Source: Thamnaconus septentrionalis (taxonomy: Eukaryota; Chordata; Actinopteri; Tetraodontiformes; Monacanthidae). From it: DNA of 64,000 nucleotides. Location of the stretch: positions 2,849,129 to 2,913,128 of the forward strand of contig CM020505.1 in assembly GCA_009823395.1 (NCBI GenBank). The letters are read 5' to 3'. A model generated the notes under the pieces. It worked only from the letters and a program-made list of their open reading frames with translations, did not search any database and had not been told where the DNA came from. This document shows positions 1-15,211 of the stretch, piece by piece. The position numbers and the translations under genes are program-made. Each line of letters begins with the position of its first letter. Position 1 is the first letter of the stretch.

Positions 1-3000
1 GCATGTGGCTGCATTTTAGCTACAGCTCCTAATGGTTCTTATCTTGCGTGAATGTGTTTAAATTCTGTTGGGAGAAAAGAAAATTGCTTTCTCTCGCCCA
101 ACTCTCTATCTGCCCCTCTCCTTGGGTTGTTAATGGCCACGCTGGAGTATTGTTTAAGCAAATGCCTCAACAAATTGGAACTGCTGCGCTATTCAACTTT
201 TTTCCATGCATATTCAGGACATTGTGCATCCCGAAGCAGTTTTGCCAGGGGTTGTAAACAGGAGGCCAAATATTCTGTTCTGGGATGAATAATCTGAATG
301 TGCATTTTGATATGATAAATCTTGATAAGGGAAGTGTTGGTATAAAAATCAGTGAATACTAAAGAATAATATATCATTATTGCCCCTCTGCCTGACTAGT
401 GATGTTTACTAATGCTGATATAATCTGTACAAAAGGCTTTTTGCACATTAACAAATGAAAAATATATATGCAGAAAAGATTCCAAAATATTTTCGAGACA
501 TGACAAGCAGTATTTTTTTTTTTTTTTTACAGCTATTGTTATAGAAAAATATTTTCAAAAGATAGAAATCAGTTGATTTTAATGTGTTTCCCCTTCAAAG
601 TGATTGCAGTTTTTTTTTTTTAATCTTACCAGTATGACTGCTGATGTTGCCGACGTTCATAGGCTTGAGAGATTTACTTTTAACCTTTTTTTGCCTTTTA
701 TTTCTGCTCTCTGAAACACACAAACACAGTTTATGGACTGCTGGCTACAAAGCATGACATCAGAGCATGACATGAATTCAATATCTAAAAAAAAAAACGA
801 ACAAAAAACATACCTACCCTCTCACACAAGATCGATAATAAATGAAAGAGCTTGTGTCTTCTCTGAATTCCATTATTTTCTTTTTGCTCGAGGTCACTCA
901 AGGTGTTCACAGCAGCAGCAGAATAGAAAAAATATTCCACGTTTTCTTAAGATAAAAGTAATATGTAGACCACTTTAACATTAAAATGTCTCTCTTTTAG
1001 CAACATATGAAAAGTAAAAATAATAAATAATATAAATTAATTCTGTACAGAATATTAACTGAAATGATCTAATTATCTTGGACTGAGTGGGCGCTACAGT
1101 GGCTTTTCTTATTGATCCGTGGTGACTGACTGTCAGACCGGAGGGATGTGTTTGTGTCACAAAACTGGTTGTAGAACACAAGACCTTGTACAAAAAGACC
1201 TACACACACGCACACACGCACACACACACGCACACACACACACACACACACACACGCAGACTCTGCAGGACGAGATTAGTATCAGATGTGAGGTGTTTTT
1301 CTGTTTCCAGTCAAAGAAATTTGGCATGACTGAGTACAAAAGAATGTGTGTTGATCTGCGAGTGTGCATTTGGCATCTTGTGTTGCCCGTGGCGAGAGCA
1401 GAGAAATGTACTTAACAGCATGTGTGTGTGCGTGTGTGTGTCTGTGTGTGTGTGTGTGTGTGTGTTTGAGTTGTTTTGGGGTATCAAAGCAAAACTAATT
1501 ACATGTTTGAAGGTTGGACAGAAGTAATGAGTGATAAAACATGGAGTACATGCACACACTCACACACACACACGCACACACACTGCTGGATTGGATTTGC
1601 TGTAGGTCAACCAACAAACAACCAACTGAAGCTCTCAGAGAGCGATGGGGGGTTGAGAACAGATAATTGTGCAACGTGACATAAAGAAGGGAAGGTTGGT
1701 TTTTTTATGTCCAAATCTGGAACTCCATAAATTAGTCCAGTGTTTGAAATCCATCAAGGTAATTTACCTTATAATTACTTTGAGAACTTAGTTAAAAACT
1801 ACTGATTGATCCTGTTTCAGTCTCGGATTTCAGCACAGTAGGTGTTTTTTCTTTAACCCTGAAATTGTTCAAAAAAATAAAAAATAAAATATCTAATTGT
1901 GAGTAGAAAATATGCATGATGGAAACACACTTTGCGCCTTTTAATTATGGATTGAGCTCAAGCAAGACTGGCATTGGAACAGAGCCAGATTTTGCTCGGG
2001 CGTAGACCTTGTTGTCTTTTGCTCTCTTATTGGCTGTCGAGTGATTTTTTTTTGTTGACCACATCAGCTTCCTTCAAGATCAATAAATCTCATTCAGTTC
2101 AATTTGATGATGGAATTAGAAAACATATATTTCTCACAGTAGGGACGTGATACGACGCAGTTCATGAGGATGGAGGAAGAGACTGAGTTTACTAAAGGAG
2201 ATTATAAATATTAAAAAGGACTCTAAGAGGGAAAAGGGAGAAAAGAAACTTGTGCTAAAGTATTGGCAGTCTAGTGACAGCAAGTGGCTGCTGCAGTGCA
2301 AATAAGCCTGACAAAGTTTAGCAAAAACCCTGTCATGCTACTGTTTATTTATTTTTTCATTATTTATTGTTTGTTCATTTATTAAATCAGCCTTGTCCAT
2401 GTCTTATTACTATAAAGGTGTTCCCACTTGTGGTGTGATGTAAACTGTTATGTGGACCACCGGGTGTGGCATGCGGCCTGCTTATCACGTCTGTGGAAGG
2501 AAGACTTTAGGATTTTTGTCGTTATTTACAGGTGAAACATGCTTCTGCAACGAGAAGCAGATTCAGTCAAAACGAACAGACTGCCCGGAGGTGAACCAAT
2601 GGGACAGTTGCATTCGGCAACTCCTCCGTGATTTTGTTTGTGCTTCAGATTGTGATTGGTAATGCTGCAACATGACAAAGACGCTGTTTACTTCCCCGTC
2701 ACTGGGAGGGAAAAAAATGTCCTGCCTGGCATTTTGTTTTTGTAACGAGCATAAAACCTCAAAAATGTGTTTGTAGTTGGCTGGTTGTTGTTTGATTTTT
2801 TTTCCGAGGGAAATGTTTGAAATTATTCTGGGAGACAGAGTCCCGACCATGGTGATAAAGACTGGAGAATATAAGCTGCTTGAGAAAGGAAAGGCAGGTC
2901 CAAAAAAAGACAAAGAAAGGTACAGTGGAAGAAAGGATGCACTCCACCTGTGGTTGACAGATAATGCGCACACACACACAAACACACACACGCACACGCT

Positions 3001-5560
3001 CTGGGGATCGAGGGGTACGCTCTGATTTTGACAAAAACGTGGTTTGTGCGTTTGCTGCGTGTGTTAACGAGGGCAGGGCATCACCACTCCTCCCAGTCTA
3101 AGTCTTTGTATTTGACACCAATCTCTCACTCGGTGTCTCTTTGGACCACACAGAAGAGCACAAACAAGCAAACATCTAAACATCAAGAACTTCTGTCACA
3201 TTTGTAACAGGGACACTTTGATTGAGGGCTGGATCCAGCCAATTTCCAAAGGGAACTTAATTATTCCAAAGAACATAAAACAATATTGACACGCGGTCGA
3301 CTCGAGAGTTTTGTTCTAATTTCAGCCAGACAGAAATGCATGTCGGAGGGAAAGTGAACTTGTACAAAGGCAATCAAAAGTGGAAGCTAGACAACTTCAG
3401 ATAAAACCGCACAAATAATAGCACTGCCTTGAGAGACACCCGCTTATATAATGTCACTTCATCGTGTCACTTCACACACCCTTTATGTAATTAGGGTGAA
3501 TGCTCGCATCTTCCGATAAACCACTGAAAAAGGTGGATGAGGTATCCAGGTTCAGGTGCGCTGGCCACTGTAGCTCACTGTAAAGCTCAGGAGGGGGAGA
3601 GAGCCTGAAAGACGCTGCAATCTAAAATGTAACCACTTGATGTCGCTGTTTCTTCTTCTTTCTTTGGCTGAGAATGTTTTCGCTACACTGTTGACCAGAA
3701 AGAGTCCAGTGAAACATGATGGTGGAGGCTTCATGCTGACTGTGCAACGTGACAGGGCAGGACATTCACGCCATCCACCTTCATGAGGCTTTCTATTTAT
3801 TTCTGTTCCGAGCGGGCCTCCTCGTCCCCACGTAGACTGGCTGAAATAAATACAGTGGATCTGAGAAGGACCCCCGTGTCGTGTCTGGCGACCTTTCCCC
3901 TCCTCACCGTGGCTCCACTTGCTGAGCTTCAGATTGTCGCGCCGCTGCGCCCTCAACACGCTGAGCCAATCACGGCGGGGTTCTGTTTTCCCTCCAGCAA
4001 CAACACTGGCTTTGCACTGTTGCTGCTGGTTCTCCCTACCCCCCCCCCCCCCCCCCCCACACCCCCCCAGCAGCCTCCGTCCGTGTTGTTCACACACGTT
4101 CGTCGCACCACCTGGCTCTGCTCACTCTGCCTCCCTCCGTGCCAGAGTAAATTGCCTCGTCTGCATCTGCTTGTCGCCCATCCTCCTCCTCCTGCTCCTC
4201 CTCCACCTTCTATTCCTCCTCCTCCGTCTTCTTCTCCTCCTTCTCTCTGTTCCCTGTGTCCCTGCTGTGTTTTCCCTCCCTCCTGGAGTCAGATACCCAG
4301 GTGTCTCAAAACGTGTCGGTGTCGTGGAAAACAACCCGCACAGCTGCATCATCGGTGAACCGAGTGATTTACTTTATTTCGGGAACGCGGCACCTCGTGT
4401 GTGCGTAATCTGTTTTATTCATCGAGGAAACATCTGTGCGCGTCATTAATAATTGCACTGTGGAGGGCCACATGTCTAACGGAAAATCTTTAGTCCGTCC
4501 TCACAGAGATGAACACTTATTTATTTATTTATGTCCCCTAAAGCAGTTCCACATCATGTTTGCTCATTATTAACAGGCGGTCTTACGTCTGCTTTGGATC
4601 TCGGCAGACACTGAACCGGCTCCTGGTGGGTTTGAATTGTCCCCCCGATCTTAAGAGAAAGCATCTGTTATTTCTAAACACTCTGTGTACTAGAACAGAA
4701 GAGGAAACGCATTGTAAAACACTTTAAAGCGCTCCGTGGACATGAACGAGCTGAAACTCTGAGACATGATGTTCGCAATAAAGTGAGGGATGATACATTG
4801 ATGGATGTTATTCATGACTCTAGACATGATGTTTATTTCTTTAACCAAAGGAGAGTTTTGTTGATGGTTATTTTTCCCATTTGGAACTCTGTTGACTGCA
4901 GCCACAAGTTCTATTAATGATAATTGATATGAGTGCCTTCATTGCAGGAAATCCAAACACTTGTTTTCTACAATCAGCTTATTAATTTGATGTCAATCTA
5001 TTTGTGTTTAGTCTTTTAACACGTTTTTCAGAGCTGTAAAAGTGAAATGATCTTAACCTGCATAAAAAGCTTCATTCAGAAATCACAAAACCACATTAAG
5101 CAGCATAGTGTTTTTCTACCCACCAACAGAAAAAAAACATCAGCAGAATCTTTAAAAATACATAAATATTAAACTTTCTCTTTGTGGGAATTAATATTTC
5201 TACAACAGTTGTTTCTATGTCTGTGTTTTACAGCGTGATTTGGTTTTGCTTCATTCTGTTTATTGTTTTTAAATTAAATACACAATGACCTGCATCCCGA
5301 ACAAGTCTTAATCACCAAAAACACACGTTTGTGCACACGTGTGTACACTTGCAGAAAACAAAAAAACAACGTATAAACAAAAAAGAAACGAAAAACAATG
5401 ACCATAATAACAGAGCTATAAAGAGAACGTCACAGGTAAGTTGCTGTAAGCGGTGATGAGTCATCCTGTAAACAGCCATTAAGACCTCGGCAAGGGTTCA
5501 GGCTGGATGTGGAGTCATCACAGCTGGCGCCTCTGTGTTGAACACACACTCTCACGTACG

Positions 5561-5599
<39 letters not shown>

Positions 5600-6222
5600 T
5601 TTGGCTCAAGTACTTGATGAACACAAACTAGTGTGGGACGCTCAGTGGGTTCAGAGAGTCGTGCATTGAGCGAACAGTCAACAGCGGACTGCCCGGTGAT
5701 CATGTCAGTGCAGACAGAACCTTACAGAACCTTGTTGTATCTATGCCACGAAGAATTAAGGCAGTTCTGAAGGAAAACAGGCCTCCGACTCAGTCAGACA
5801 TGGCCTGCGCAGATAAAGTGGCTTTTGAATTATAAGAGGAGCCTGATTGATGTGGCATCACTATCGACTGATACGAGAAAGGCTTCAGGGCAAGATGAGG
5901 TATCTCTTCTCCCCGTCATATTATTGAACGCGAGTGACGGCACCAGGAATGTTCCAGGTGATTTATGCTGCTATTTATCAGTAATTTAATCCAACATATA
6001 CTCGCACACTATTACCTGTCAGGTGGGAGTGAGTTGTACCACGCTGTGTTGACCACTCAGCCTGGAAATGAGAAAATTCACTCAGGCACAACAGGACAGG
6101 ACCTGACTAATTATTAACATACCAAAACACACACACATGTGTGTGTGCCCTTTAACAAACCTACACACTCATGGCAAGCCCTTTAGCAAATACTTACATA
6201 CTCATTTTTTCAATTATCATGG

Positions 6223-6225
<3 letters not shown>

Positions 6226-6288
<63 letters not shown>
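6226..6288. repeat. (CA)n microsatellite
   Basis: CA repeat of ~63 bp with a single ATC interruption. Confidence 0.97.
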
Positions 6289-6293
<5 letters not shown>

Positions 6294-7150
6294 GTGACTT
6301 GCTGAGGTTGGCTCAAGAAAGTTCCTGATAGAGGAGACTTAAAACTTACCACATACACACACACAGCAATTACAGTGTTTCCATCCATTTCTCCATGTTG
6401 ATGTAGAAAAATGAATATAGGAATTCATTAATCTACTTTTATTAGTTTGTTTTTGATTTTTCCACTGAAGTTGGGATTTCAAACCAGATGTGGACATTTT
6501 ATTTGGTTAATCATTGGACCTTTTTAACTTGTGCTTTTCTGTCTAAAATACATCAAAGGGAGGATTAAAATAAGGTCCATGTTTGTAATAATAATGTCAT
6601 CTCATGTTATCCATGAGTTAAACAAGTCTTCCCATATACAGTATAAGACATCTAAAGGGCTGCAGCCTCATGCAGTATGCTGCAGAGATAGAGAGGAAGA
6701 GGAAGAGGCTGAGAGTGAAAGGAGCTTCTGAGAGTAAACCTGAGATAAACACGGCTGAAATGAGACTGTAGGGGCGACATCGGTCAATGGGACACCACTG
6801 GAGCCCAATGACGCTGTGCTTTTATCATCCGCATCTATATGTGGACCACGCTCTGTTGTTGTGTGCTTTGTACATATAGTGTATGTTTCTGAAGCCATGT
6901 TGCCTGGAGGCTTTGATGCAGCAGCTACTTTGCAGTCCAGCAATAATTTGTTGTAGAGTTCGTGTTCTTCCAAAAAAAAAAAGAAGCACCATATAAAAAC
7001 CGTGTTAGTCTGAAAGATGATCATTTGTGTCGTCTGACCTTTACTGGGAGGAAGCATTCAATCATGAATCCAGGCTAGAAATTCTCCAGGTTTTATCATG
7101 TGACCAAGATCAATGTAATGATGCATGTGGAGCATATACTGTAGTGTGCC

Positions 7151-7162
7151 TGTGTGTGTGTG

Positions 7163-7245
<83 letters not shown>
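7151..7245. repeat. (TG)n microsatellite
   Basis: About 95 bp, nearly pure TG with one early interruption. The longest dinucleotide tract in the first 14 kb. Confidence 0.97.
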
Positions 7246-7248
<3 letters not shown>

Positions 7249-7960
7249 GTTTGGATATGGTAAGAGCTCATCAGCCTTGGGCAGTCATCTTAGTAATAGC
7301 TGCAGTGGTCAAGTCGAGCATCGACATGGCTCATAATAATGTACTCGACTAATTTTCTGCTCCAACTTTCTGACATTATATCAACCAAATGTGACTGTGG
7401 CCGCTGATGGTTGCAACACTGTACCGCTGACTGTAATTTGAGTTCATTCATTCATGACAAAAAAGAGTCAACACAAACGACAATTTGTTGTGAAAACATT
7501 GAAGTGATATCACTCAAACTGGATATTTTGTAGGGCTAAAAATAAAAATGATAATGATGTGATGTTAGTCATGCCCTTGATCAAGCACATGATGACTGCT
7601 CTGAAACATCTAAGTGATGTTTGGTTAAAAGATTTTCCTTTTTACTTGTCGGTTACTAGTGCAAGTCTATGAATGGGTCATTTTGCTGTCTGATGAACAT
7701 GTTTCCAGTGATGCTGAAGTCACCTGCTTTGTGAAGCCTCACAGTCTACCAACCTGATACATTTTATTGTTTAACAGGGTTACTGTAACTGTTAATGTGT
7801 TTGTTTGTTTTTGTTTTTTGCAATTTCTTACCGGCAGTCCCTACTAAATGTTACACCTTTGGTTTTTCAAATACCGAATTAAAATACTGATAAAAGTCTC
7901 TCAGGGAGGACAAATCTTTATTTCTTATCTTTTTGCAAATCTAACCGGCAGAGATGTCAG

Positions 7961-8085
7961 GGGTCGTACACAGGCAGGCGGGCAGACTCAGGCAAGAAAG
8001 TCCAGATCGACCGGCAAGTCATGAGGTCAAAAAACAGGCAGAGGTCAAAACAGGAACGGCCTGAACAGGCCTGACGAAAACAGAG
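7961..8085. repeat. possible dispersed repeat fragment
   Basis: Stretch rich in cagg/ggtc units (acaggcagg, gaggtcaaaa, acaggaacgg) resembling dispersed repeats seen in many teleosts. The family was not identified. Confidence 0.25.
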
Positions 8086-11064
8086 CAACAGGATCTTGAC
8101 AAGACCATTTAGGAATCATCTGGATATAGTTTTATTGATTTATTTATTCCCTCTAATTTCTGAGGTGAGGGCTTTGATTGCTCTCAAACAGCAGAACACG
8201 TTTTGCTTTCTATTCAGTTGTGAGAATTACTCATTTTGATTATTATTATTTAACTGGCTTGTTTGAGTTACTCTGCTCTTTGCAAGGTCGTCCAGGTTTG
8301 TGTCTTTTTGTCATGCTGCGTTCAGCCATTTTTGCTTCACTGCATCACTGATGAGCTCTGCCTCTGCATACATCGTCCAGACTCACTAATAAATATTAAA
8401 GTCACGGATCCCCTGGAAGCTGAGGGATGCAGCTTGTTGAAATGCAAGGATTAAAACAATTCATGGTCGACATCAGATGCAAAAAACAAAACAAAACAGC
8501 TACAGACATCCAAGCACAATCTCCAAGTTCATCCAGTTTTAGAGGTTTATGTGTCATGGCTCAGTGAGGGTCAGATTTTCCCTCCATGAGGAAGTAGACT
8601 CACTGTGTTGGAGGCCTCCAGCCCTCCTGTGTTGTTTCCCTGAAGAAGGATATACTTTGCGTGGCAGATGCTGAACATGTGACCAAACTCTTTGGAGTCT
8701 AACTGATGTGTGTGTGCTCGGTCTTGACCCACTGCTGTTCCCATGTCTCAGGCTGCAGGCACGCGTTTGCTAAACCGTGGGTGGCTTCTCTGTGTCTGGA
8801 AGGACTCAACATGACAAGAATACCTGTGTTTTCATCAGTTTCCCCCCCACCGAGAAACTATAAATTGAATCACAGGGTCCAGGGTCTGAAAGGTTAGAAG
8901 ATAGGAGAGGAATGGGAGGATGAGAGGTTGAGAGTTGGACACAGAGCAGTGCTTTAAATCACAGGAGCTGAGAGGGTGAAGAGGACAGAGCGGGAGAGAG
9001 GAGTGCTGTTTGGGAAAAGAGTGGAGCCCCGTGAGGCCAAATCAAACAGTCCAGCCTGGTTGGTTGTGTTGTTGTCAGCGGTAAACATCCCTGTTGCGAC
9101 GTTCTGTCTGTGTGTTGTCTTATCCTTGGTCCGCTTTCACCTCTGAGCTTCTCACAATGTCCTCAAAGCCGTCATGAAAATGTCTCATCAGTCCAATATG
9201 TCCAATCTAATTAAACGTCTCATTCACCGTGAGACAAGGGCCAATCTTGCCCTGTCTGTTAGAAGATGTTTTTTCTTCTTTTTTTTTTTTTTGTAAATTG
9301 ACTCATAACTCTGTTCTTTGCCCAGTCAAATTAGCAACACTCAGTCATTTTTCACCCCGTTATTGCCATATGATAATCAACACACATTGTCTCCTTGCTA
9401 GACGTGGGCTGGGTGTCAAATAAGCCCTGAGCTCCTCTAACAATGACTCCACTGCACTTCTGCTCTAATGCTGCAGTGACGACATTAACGTTTAAAATAA
9501 GACAAATGTGATTGTACTTGTGGTGTATGATCTGATTAGCAGTGTTTGAATCATTATATCATCCAAAAATCTCAATTTATTCAATACATAAAGCTGCATT
9601 TTATTTTTTTTATTTTATTTGCATCAGCAAGGACTATGCAGACACTGTTAACACAATACTGACATGGAGTTGATTGTTAACATCCATTAAGACTGAAAAC
9701 GTGTAAAAACAAATCAATCTGAGCAGTTTTCCACGACAGTCTGCTAACAGAACATTTGTCTGTATTTTGGAATGAGCCCAAGTTTTAATTAAATATTCTG
9801 AATTCTGTTAGGAGCTACAAAACGTTGACTTTTTCATAATTAACTATTTTAAATCAGCTTTCAGAATATAATGACTGGCACAAATTTACCGACTCGCTGC
9901 AAAAGTAACTCCATCTGTGTGTTAGCTAATATAATGCAAGTAAATAAGCCAAATTCTTCAAACTCTTCCTTGTTTGTTGTATTTTCAATTTTTCTTTTTG
10001 GTCTCACAAAAACCTTTGTGAAAGCTCTTCCTCTCCACTTATACAAAAAAATGCAGTTTAACCTTGTTATATCATAGATGTTCCTCGGCAAGCAGAATAT
10101 AGATTTGGCCCACGCAGTCGGGCCCTGACTGAGCTCCTGAGACTGGCGTCTTGTTGCGTGTCTCGGTGTTGCTCTCCCTGCAGGCTGTAATTGGCTGCAG
10201 GGAGCAGACAGACGCTGCTCTCCAGCTTGTTATCAGACTGATGGGCAATCGGGGAAGCACAGCAGTGTCACATGTCTGACACGCAGCAGAAACAAACACC
10301 CTGAGTGGACATGGCCAGTAGAAACGCACACACACACACACACACGTTGGCACAAGCCAGGACTTTGAGTTCACTGGGCACTGAGGAGAGTCGATAGTTC
10401 TTGAACTGCCATTAGTTACAGGAAAGATCAGGAGATACATGACGTGACCTCTTTGAAGCGTGCACTCAGGTAGTCGGGATTAGATTGTAGATTTTGCGAT
10501 TGTAGTAGATTGGCAGGCAGAAGCAAAGTTGTTGCTGAGGAAAAGGTCGTGACAGTGGCAGCATGGAGGCTGCTGGAGCAGAATTGGAAATGGAAAGAAC
10601 TCAAGCAAAATTTGTTTTACACTTTTTGACAATAAATCAACCCTGGCAAGCACTCTGCATACACAAAAAATATGTATTTTTCAACAAACTAATTTTAACC
10701 TGTGGATAAAGGTCTTTAGTATGACCACAATTTTAAACAAACACAGTCAGTGGTCAGCTAGGCCGCAGTGCATAATAGACTTTTGAGTCCCCTTTTTTCC
10801 TTCCTTGTCTTGCACTATGCAATCATGGAAAATGATTGTTTCGACACAGACTGCCCACTTTGTTGAAGAGCCTTTCAATAATGATAATTCAAATGGAATA
10901 AACCACGTCTGTCCACGATGAATCATGGGTACAATCTGTTATACTTTGGCCATGGGAGCTTTTTAATAGAGTTTGCCTTTGAATAATTTAACAGACGTTA
11001 TGTCTGCAATTTCATTTGACAATCATGGGAGAATTAAACATTTGTTTTGTCTCTTATTTTCCAG

Positions 11065-11128
11065 GCACGAGTCCTTATCAAGATGCTCCCAGTGCAAGAT
11101 GGCACGCTACTGCAGCACTGCATGCCAG
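11065..11128 (+). CDS. smyd3: smyd3 exon 2: MYND zinc finger core
   Basis: 64-nt exon between tttccag and gtattg. One leading base completes a codon from the upstream exon, then 21 codons include HESLSRCSQC and RYCSTACQ. These carry four of the zinc-binding cysteines of the MYND finger. The first cysteine pair must lie in exon 1, which was not found in the window. Confidence 0.93.
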
Positions 11129-14100
11129 GTATTGTGTGCCTGTGTCTATGTTAAAATGTGTGCAGTGAGTATTGTCAGACACTGTTTGCTGAAATGCCCT
11201 TTCTCCTGCAGAGACAAGCGTGGTCCGTCCACAGGACGGAGTGTAAGTGTCTGCGAAGCCTCCTGCCCAGAATTCCCACTGACTCAGTCCTTCTGTCTGC
11301 CAGAATCATCTTTGCTTTGGTACGTCTCCCACTCACAAACACTCAGGGTGATGCAAACATAAAAAGACAGATATACATTTACTGTGCATATTGTGTTGCA
11401 TTTTTGTTGGTCTTTGCTATTAAAGATCCTTCTATGTTTGTGTTTTTTCCATCACAACATCCTTGTGTTTTCTCCCTCCAAAAGAATAAAAGAACCTTAG
11501 ATTTTTCAACACCTGCTCTGTGATAATCCTTATAAAATCTGTGTGAAAGTAACTTGTAGTGATGAGGGAAAATGTTATTTGCTTAAAAGAACTGACATGA
11601 TATAGTTTTAAGAAATGTACTTTTTATTTTTCATTTCAGTCAAGTTCATGTAAGGGCAGCAGTGAGGAGCTCTACACTTTAGAGGAACATGAATCACGTA
11701 AGTCTCCCCTCCAGGGGTGTGTGAGTGTTGAACATTGACTGAGTACTTTGCCTTAATCTAATGACAGTGCTGTAAAAAAAAAGAAGTTGTTTTTGTTCCA
11801 GCTATGACTGGCAACACAAAGATGCGTGATTTTTATGGGGTCTAAGTCTTTGACTGTATAATAAGATGGACAAAGCTACCAGTTTCAAAAAGGACGCCAA
11901 TGCGGATGAACCAAAAATGTGCATTTGATTGTTTGGCCTGCAGGAACTGCGAAAGTTGGTTGCAAAAAAACTACAAATGTTTGGTTGTCAATCTGGAAAG
12001 GACACATAAATTGATGCTGTTACAAAATGGTAGCATTTTTTGGTTGGTGTAGTAAAATAAAAATGTGGGCACAGTAAGTCAAGATAAAGGTTTGATGTTA
12101 AAGCCCCATCGATGTCACAGTTCAAAGGGAGGAAGTGTAGTCGGCTTCCTAACTATACAGATGGTAGGCAGGTATTGTAGCTCCAATCAGTGCTCACCTC
12201 TTTATCACCCACACATCCAAATGTGGAATTTTCCGGTTTCAAAATGGACCCTGAAACTCAAGATGACGCTGACTGTAACCAACCAAGAGGCTTCCTAATA
12301 GGAATAAATTCTCTTTTTCCAGACCTGAGTTTAATGTCCGAGCAGAAGAAACAAGGCCTGTCCCAGCTGGCCGCCATGCTGGAGGTGTACTTACAGCAGG
12401 AAGTGACTCCAGAACTGCCTCCATCCTGCAGGGAACTACTCACTCTTATCGCAAAGGTCAGCCAAGTGCATTTCTTACAGTATCAACGCCCATAAATGCA
12501 TACATTGAAAGCAATGCAATTGTCACAAAAGTGAGAATAGACTTACAAATAGGAGAACTAAACGCGGACTGTGCATACGTGCGTGTGTGTGTATTCCTGG
12601 AACAGCCTGAGGTCTATGACTCTTTAAGACACACCCGCTGTGGAATCTTATCCGCAACGTCTTGCTGTATGACAGGAAGCTTCCGTGTGGGTTCTGACCC
12701 ACAACTGATGTCTGATTTGCTGGTGGTCATTGGTGTATCTGTTATGTTTGTCTCACCACAGCCATATTTGTATGTACGTGTGATCAACAAATATAAACCC
12801 CTTCTTTAGTGTTGTTGGCTTCGCTGTTGACAGAAATCTTGAAAACAAGAAAAACAACAGCATTTTGTCAGCTTATATGTTCAGAAAGATTCATCAACTA
12901 AAATAAAGCATAAAAACATTTGGTGTGCTTGTTGACGCCGTCGTTGTCGTCTTAGGGCAGAAGGAATAAATTACACTGCTACCTCCATTGGCCATTTTGT
13001 GGTGCCAGAAATCCACGTGAGGTTTTGAGGTCAGGTCAGTCGTCTGTTATCGTCGCCAACATAACCGCTTCAGCTTTTTTCCCCTTCAAATATTTTTGAC
13101 TTATCAGGAGAACAAACCTAAAGCCATTTCTCCATATCGTTGCTGCATTTAACTGAGAGATATAAAAGAATAGAAATCAGGCATTGTGCGCTATAAACTG
13201 TTCAAAAAGGGCCGTTAGTTTTTTTGTTACACACATTGTTCGATGCGATACGCACTTTGCGTGAGCCCGTGCACATGGGATCTCATTTTTTTGGGGGGGG
13301 TGGGAAAACTTGAAAGCTCCCGATTAGTACAAATTCCAGTGGGAATACAGCCCCGGATGGCAGCGAGAGAAGCCAGCAGCACTAACTGGATAAAGGAGAC
13401 AAAGGAAAAAAAAGAAAGAGTGTGAGAAAAAGAAATGGGGATCATAGTGAGATGATAGAGAAAAGTCTTGTTCTGGCTTCACGTTGTGGGATTTTGACAC
13501 TTTTACAAGTTCACAGCCCCTCATTCCATGCGAAATAGAATCTAAGCACCATCAGATCCTGCACCCGACTCTACGAGTTTACGTTTCTTCTCTGCAACCC
13601 ACCTTTTTATTTTTTTCACATGCCCAGCAGCAAACTGCCAATGTTTGGATTTTCGCGCTCGTGCACTGTAGCAGCTACACGGTGACATGGTCAACACAAA
13701 GTTCTGACACCGTCAGAGTATTATTGCACTCTGTCTTTGGGTCAAGACCACGCATCAATGTGAGGTCATCCTTGAGCAGGTTGTTAATTTGCTCAGGAAG
13801 TTTTCTACTCAATCTCGGAGTGACAGCCCGACTCGGACATGTACCAAACTGCCCTCAGTGCCTCCCAGTGAACTGGTGAACTAGTTGAGCCGCTTATAAT
13901 CTCGGTTTCCTTCACTTTGCCCTGAGACACAGACATCTGTGTGCAATAAGCGGGATAATGTGCTTCATCTGGTTTCATCCCTCCTTTTTCTTGTCTCTGC
14001 GGGGTGTTCTACTCAGCTGGAGCTCTCTTGTCTGTGGAGCTTTGCACGCTAAACGCTCACAGACAGACCTCTTAAAATGCTCCGTATCAGATCGCTCAGC

Positions 14101-14907
14101 ACATCACTCGTGTTGTGATCAGGTGACGCTGTTTTGAGCTGTCGACACTTGACGTAAACAGGACATTAGCGTAATTACCTAGCCAAAGAAAGGCAAAAAA
14201 GGTGGAACATATCAGTGTTATCTGACGTTGATATTACATTGCTTATCATTATTGCTTTAACAATAATCAAAACCTCTGTGATCATAGTGCAAACACAGCG
14301 TCAGCCCGCAACTTCATTAACATAATTATTATGATCAGAATGCTGAGAACACACCTGTCTGACATGTGGCTCTGACATTATTCACACTTTATAAGCTGCC
14401 AGTAGGGGGCACTGTGAGTGCGTGAAGGCCGCTCTGATCGTGTGAAGGAGCGGTGATGTCCTTCATTTCGCTCTTTCTCCCCTCTAGTCTTGACTCGGAC
14501 ATCTTTTCTTCCTTGTGTTTTGTTCATCTTATGTGCTATTTCTCACCCTCAGATGTTCATGTTCTTCTTCTTCTTCTTCTTCTTCTTCTTCTTCTTCTTC
14601 TTCTTCCCCCCATCCTCCTCCTTCTTCTTCTTCTTCTTCTTCTTCTTCTTCATCTCTCCTTCTTCCATCCTCCTCTTCTTCTTCTTCTTCTTCTTCTTCT
14701 TCTCCTCCTCCTCCTCCTCCTCTGTGCACTCCTGGCTCCTCTCACTTCTCCCTCCTCATTAATGGTCGTTGTGCACGCAAACCTTCTCGACTCCTCCCTC
14801 TGCCCCTCCCTCGTGCTCTGTCTCACTTTAATGGCTCAAGTACATAACGAACGAGAAGTTTATTATTGTTTACTCGGAATGTTGAGTGCGCTCACCAAAA
14901 TAGGTCA

Positions 14908-14943
<36 letters not shown>

Positions 14944-15142
14944 ACAGTGGGGGAGTGTTTAGTGCCATAAAAACCATTCTTTATGCTAATAGCTAGTCCC
15001 TCCACAGTGCGCTAATAGCGTTACATGAACACACACGGGCAAGAACACACATGCACACGGACACACACACACACACACACACAAAGATGCAGAGCCACAG
15101 CATCATTACGACACTTAATGCACCCAAGAGAAGTGTAAGTGT

Positions 15143-15211
<69 letters not shown>

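Larger units (their letters stand above)
1..11064 (+). other. presumed smyd3 intron 1 (3' part), no gene recognised
   Basis: Mostly AT-rich non-coding DNA with CA/TG repeats at 1202-1257, 1420-1466, 1551-1582, 2968-2999, 5541-5595, 6226-6288 and 7151-7245, a poly-C run near 4039-4069, and a pyrimidine-rich stretch 4120-4290. The open frames are low-complexity translations. No smyd3 exon 1 (SET start, first MYND cysteine pair) could be found. Confidence 0.6.

Noticed and set aside
3552..4358. Overlapping open frames of 176-191 codons on both strands
   Set aside because: They arise from poly-C and CTC/CCT-rich DNA; translations are poly-Pro, poly-Leu or Gly/Arg runs with no domain. They lie inside a presumed intron.
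14453..14911. 152-codon frame with long Leu/Phe/Ser runs
   Set aside because: Entirely explained by the (CTT)n/(CTC)n repeat; every frame of it is open.
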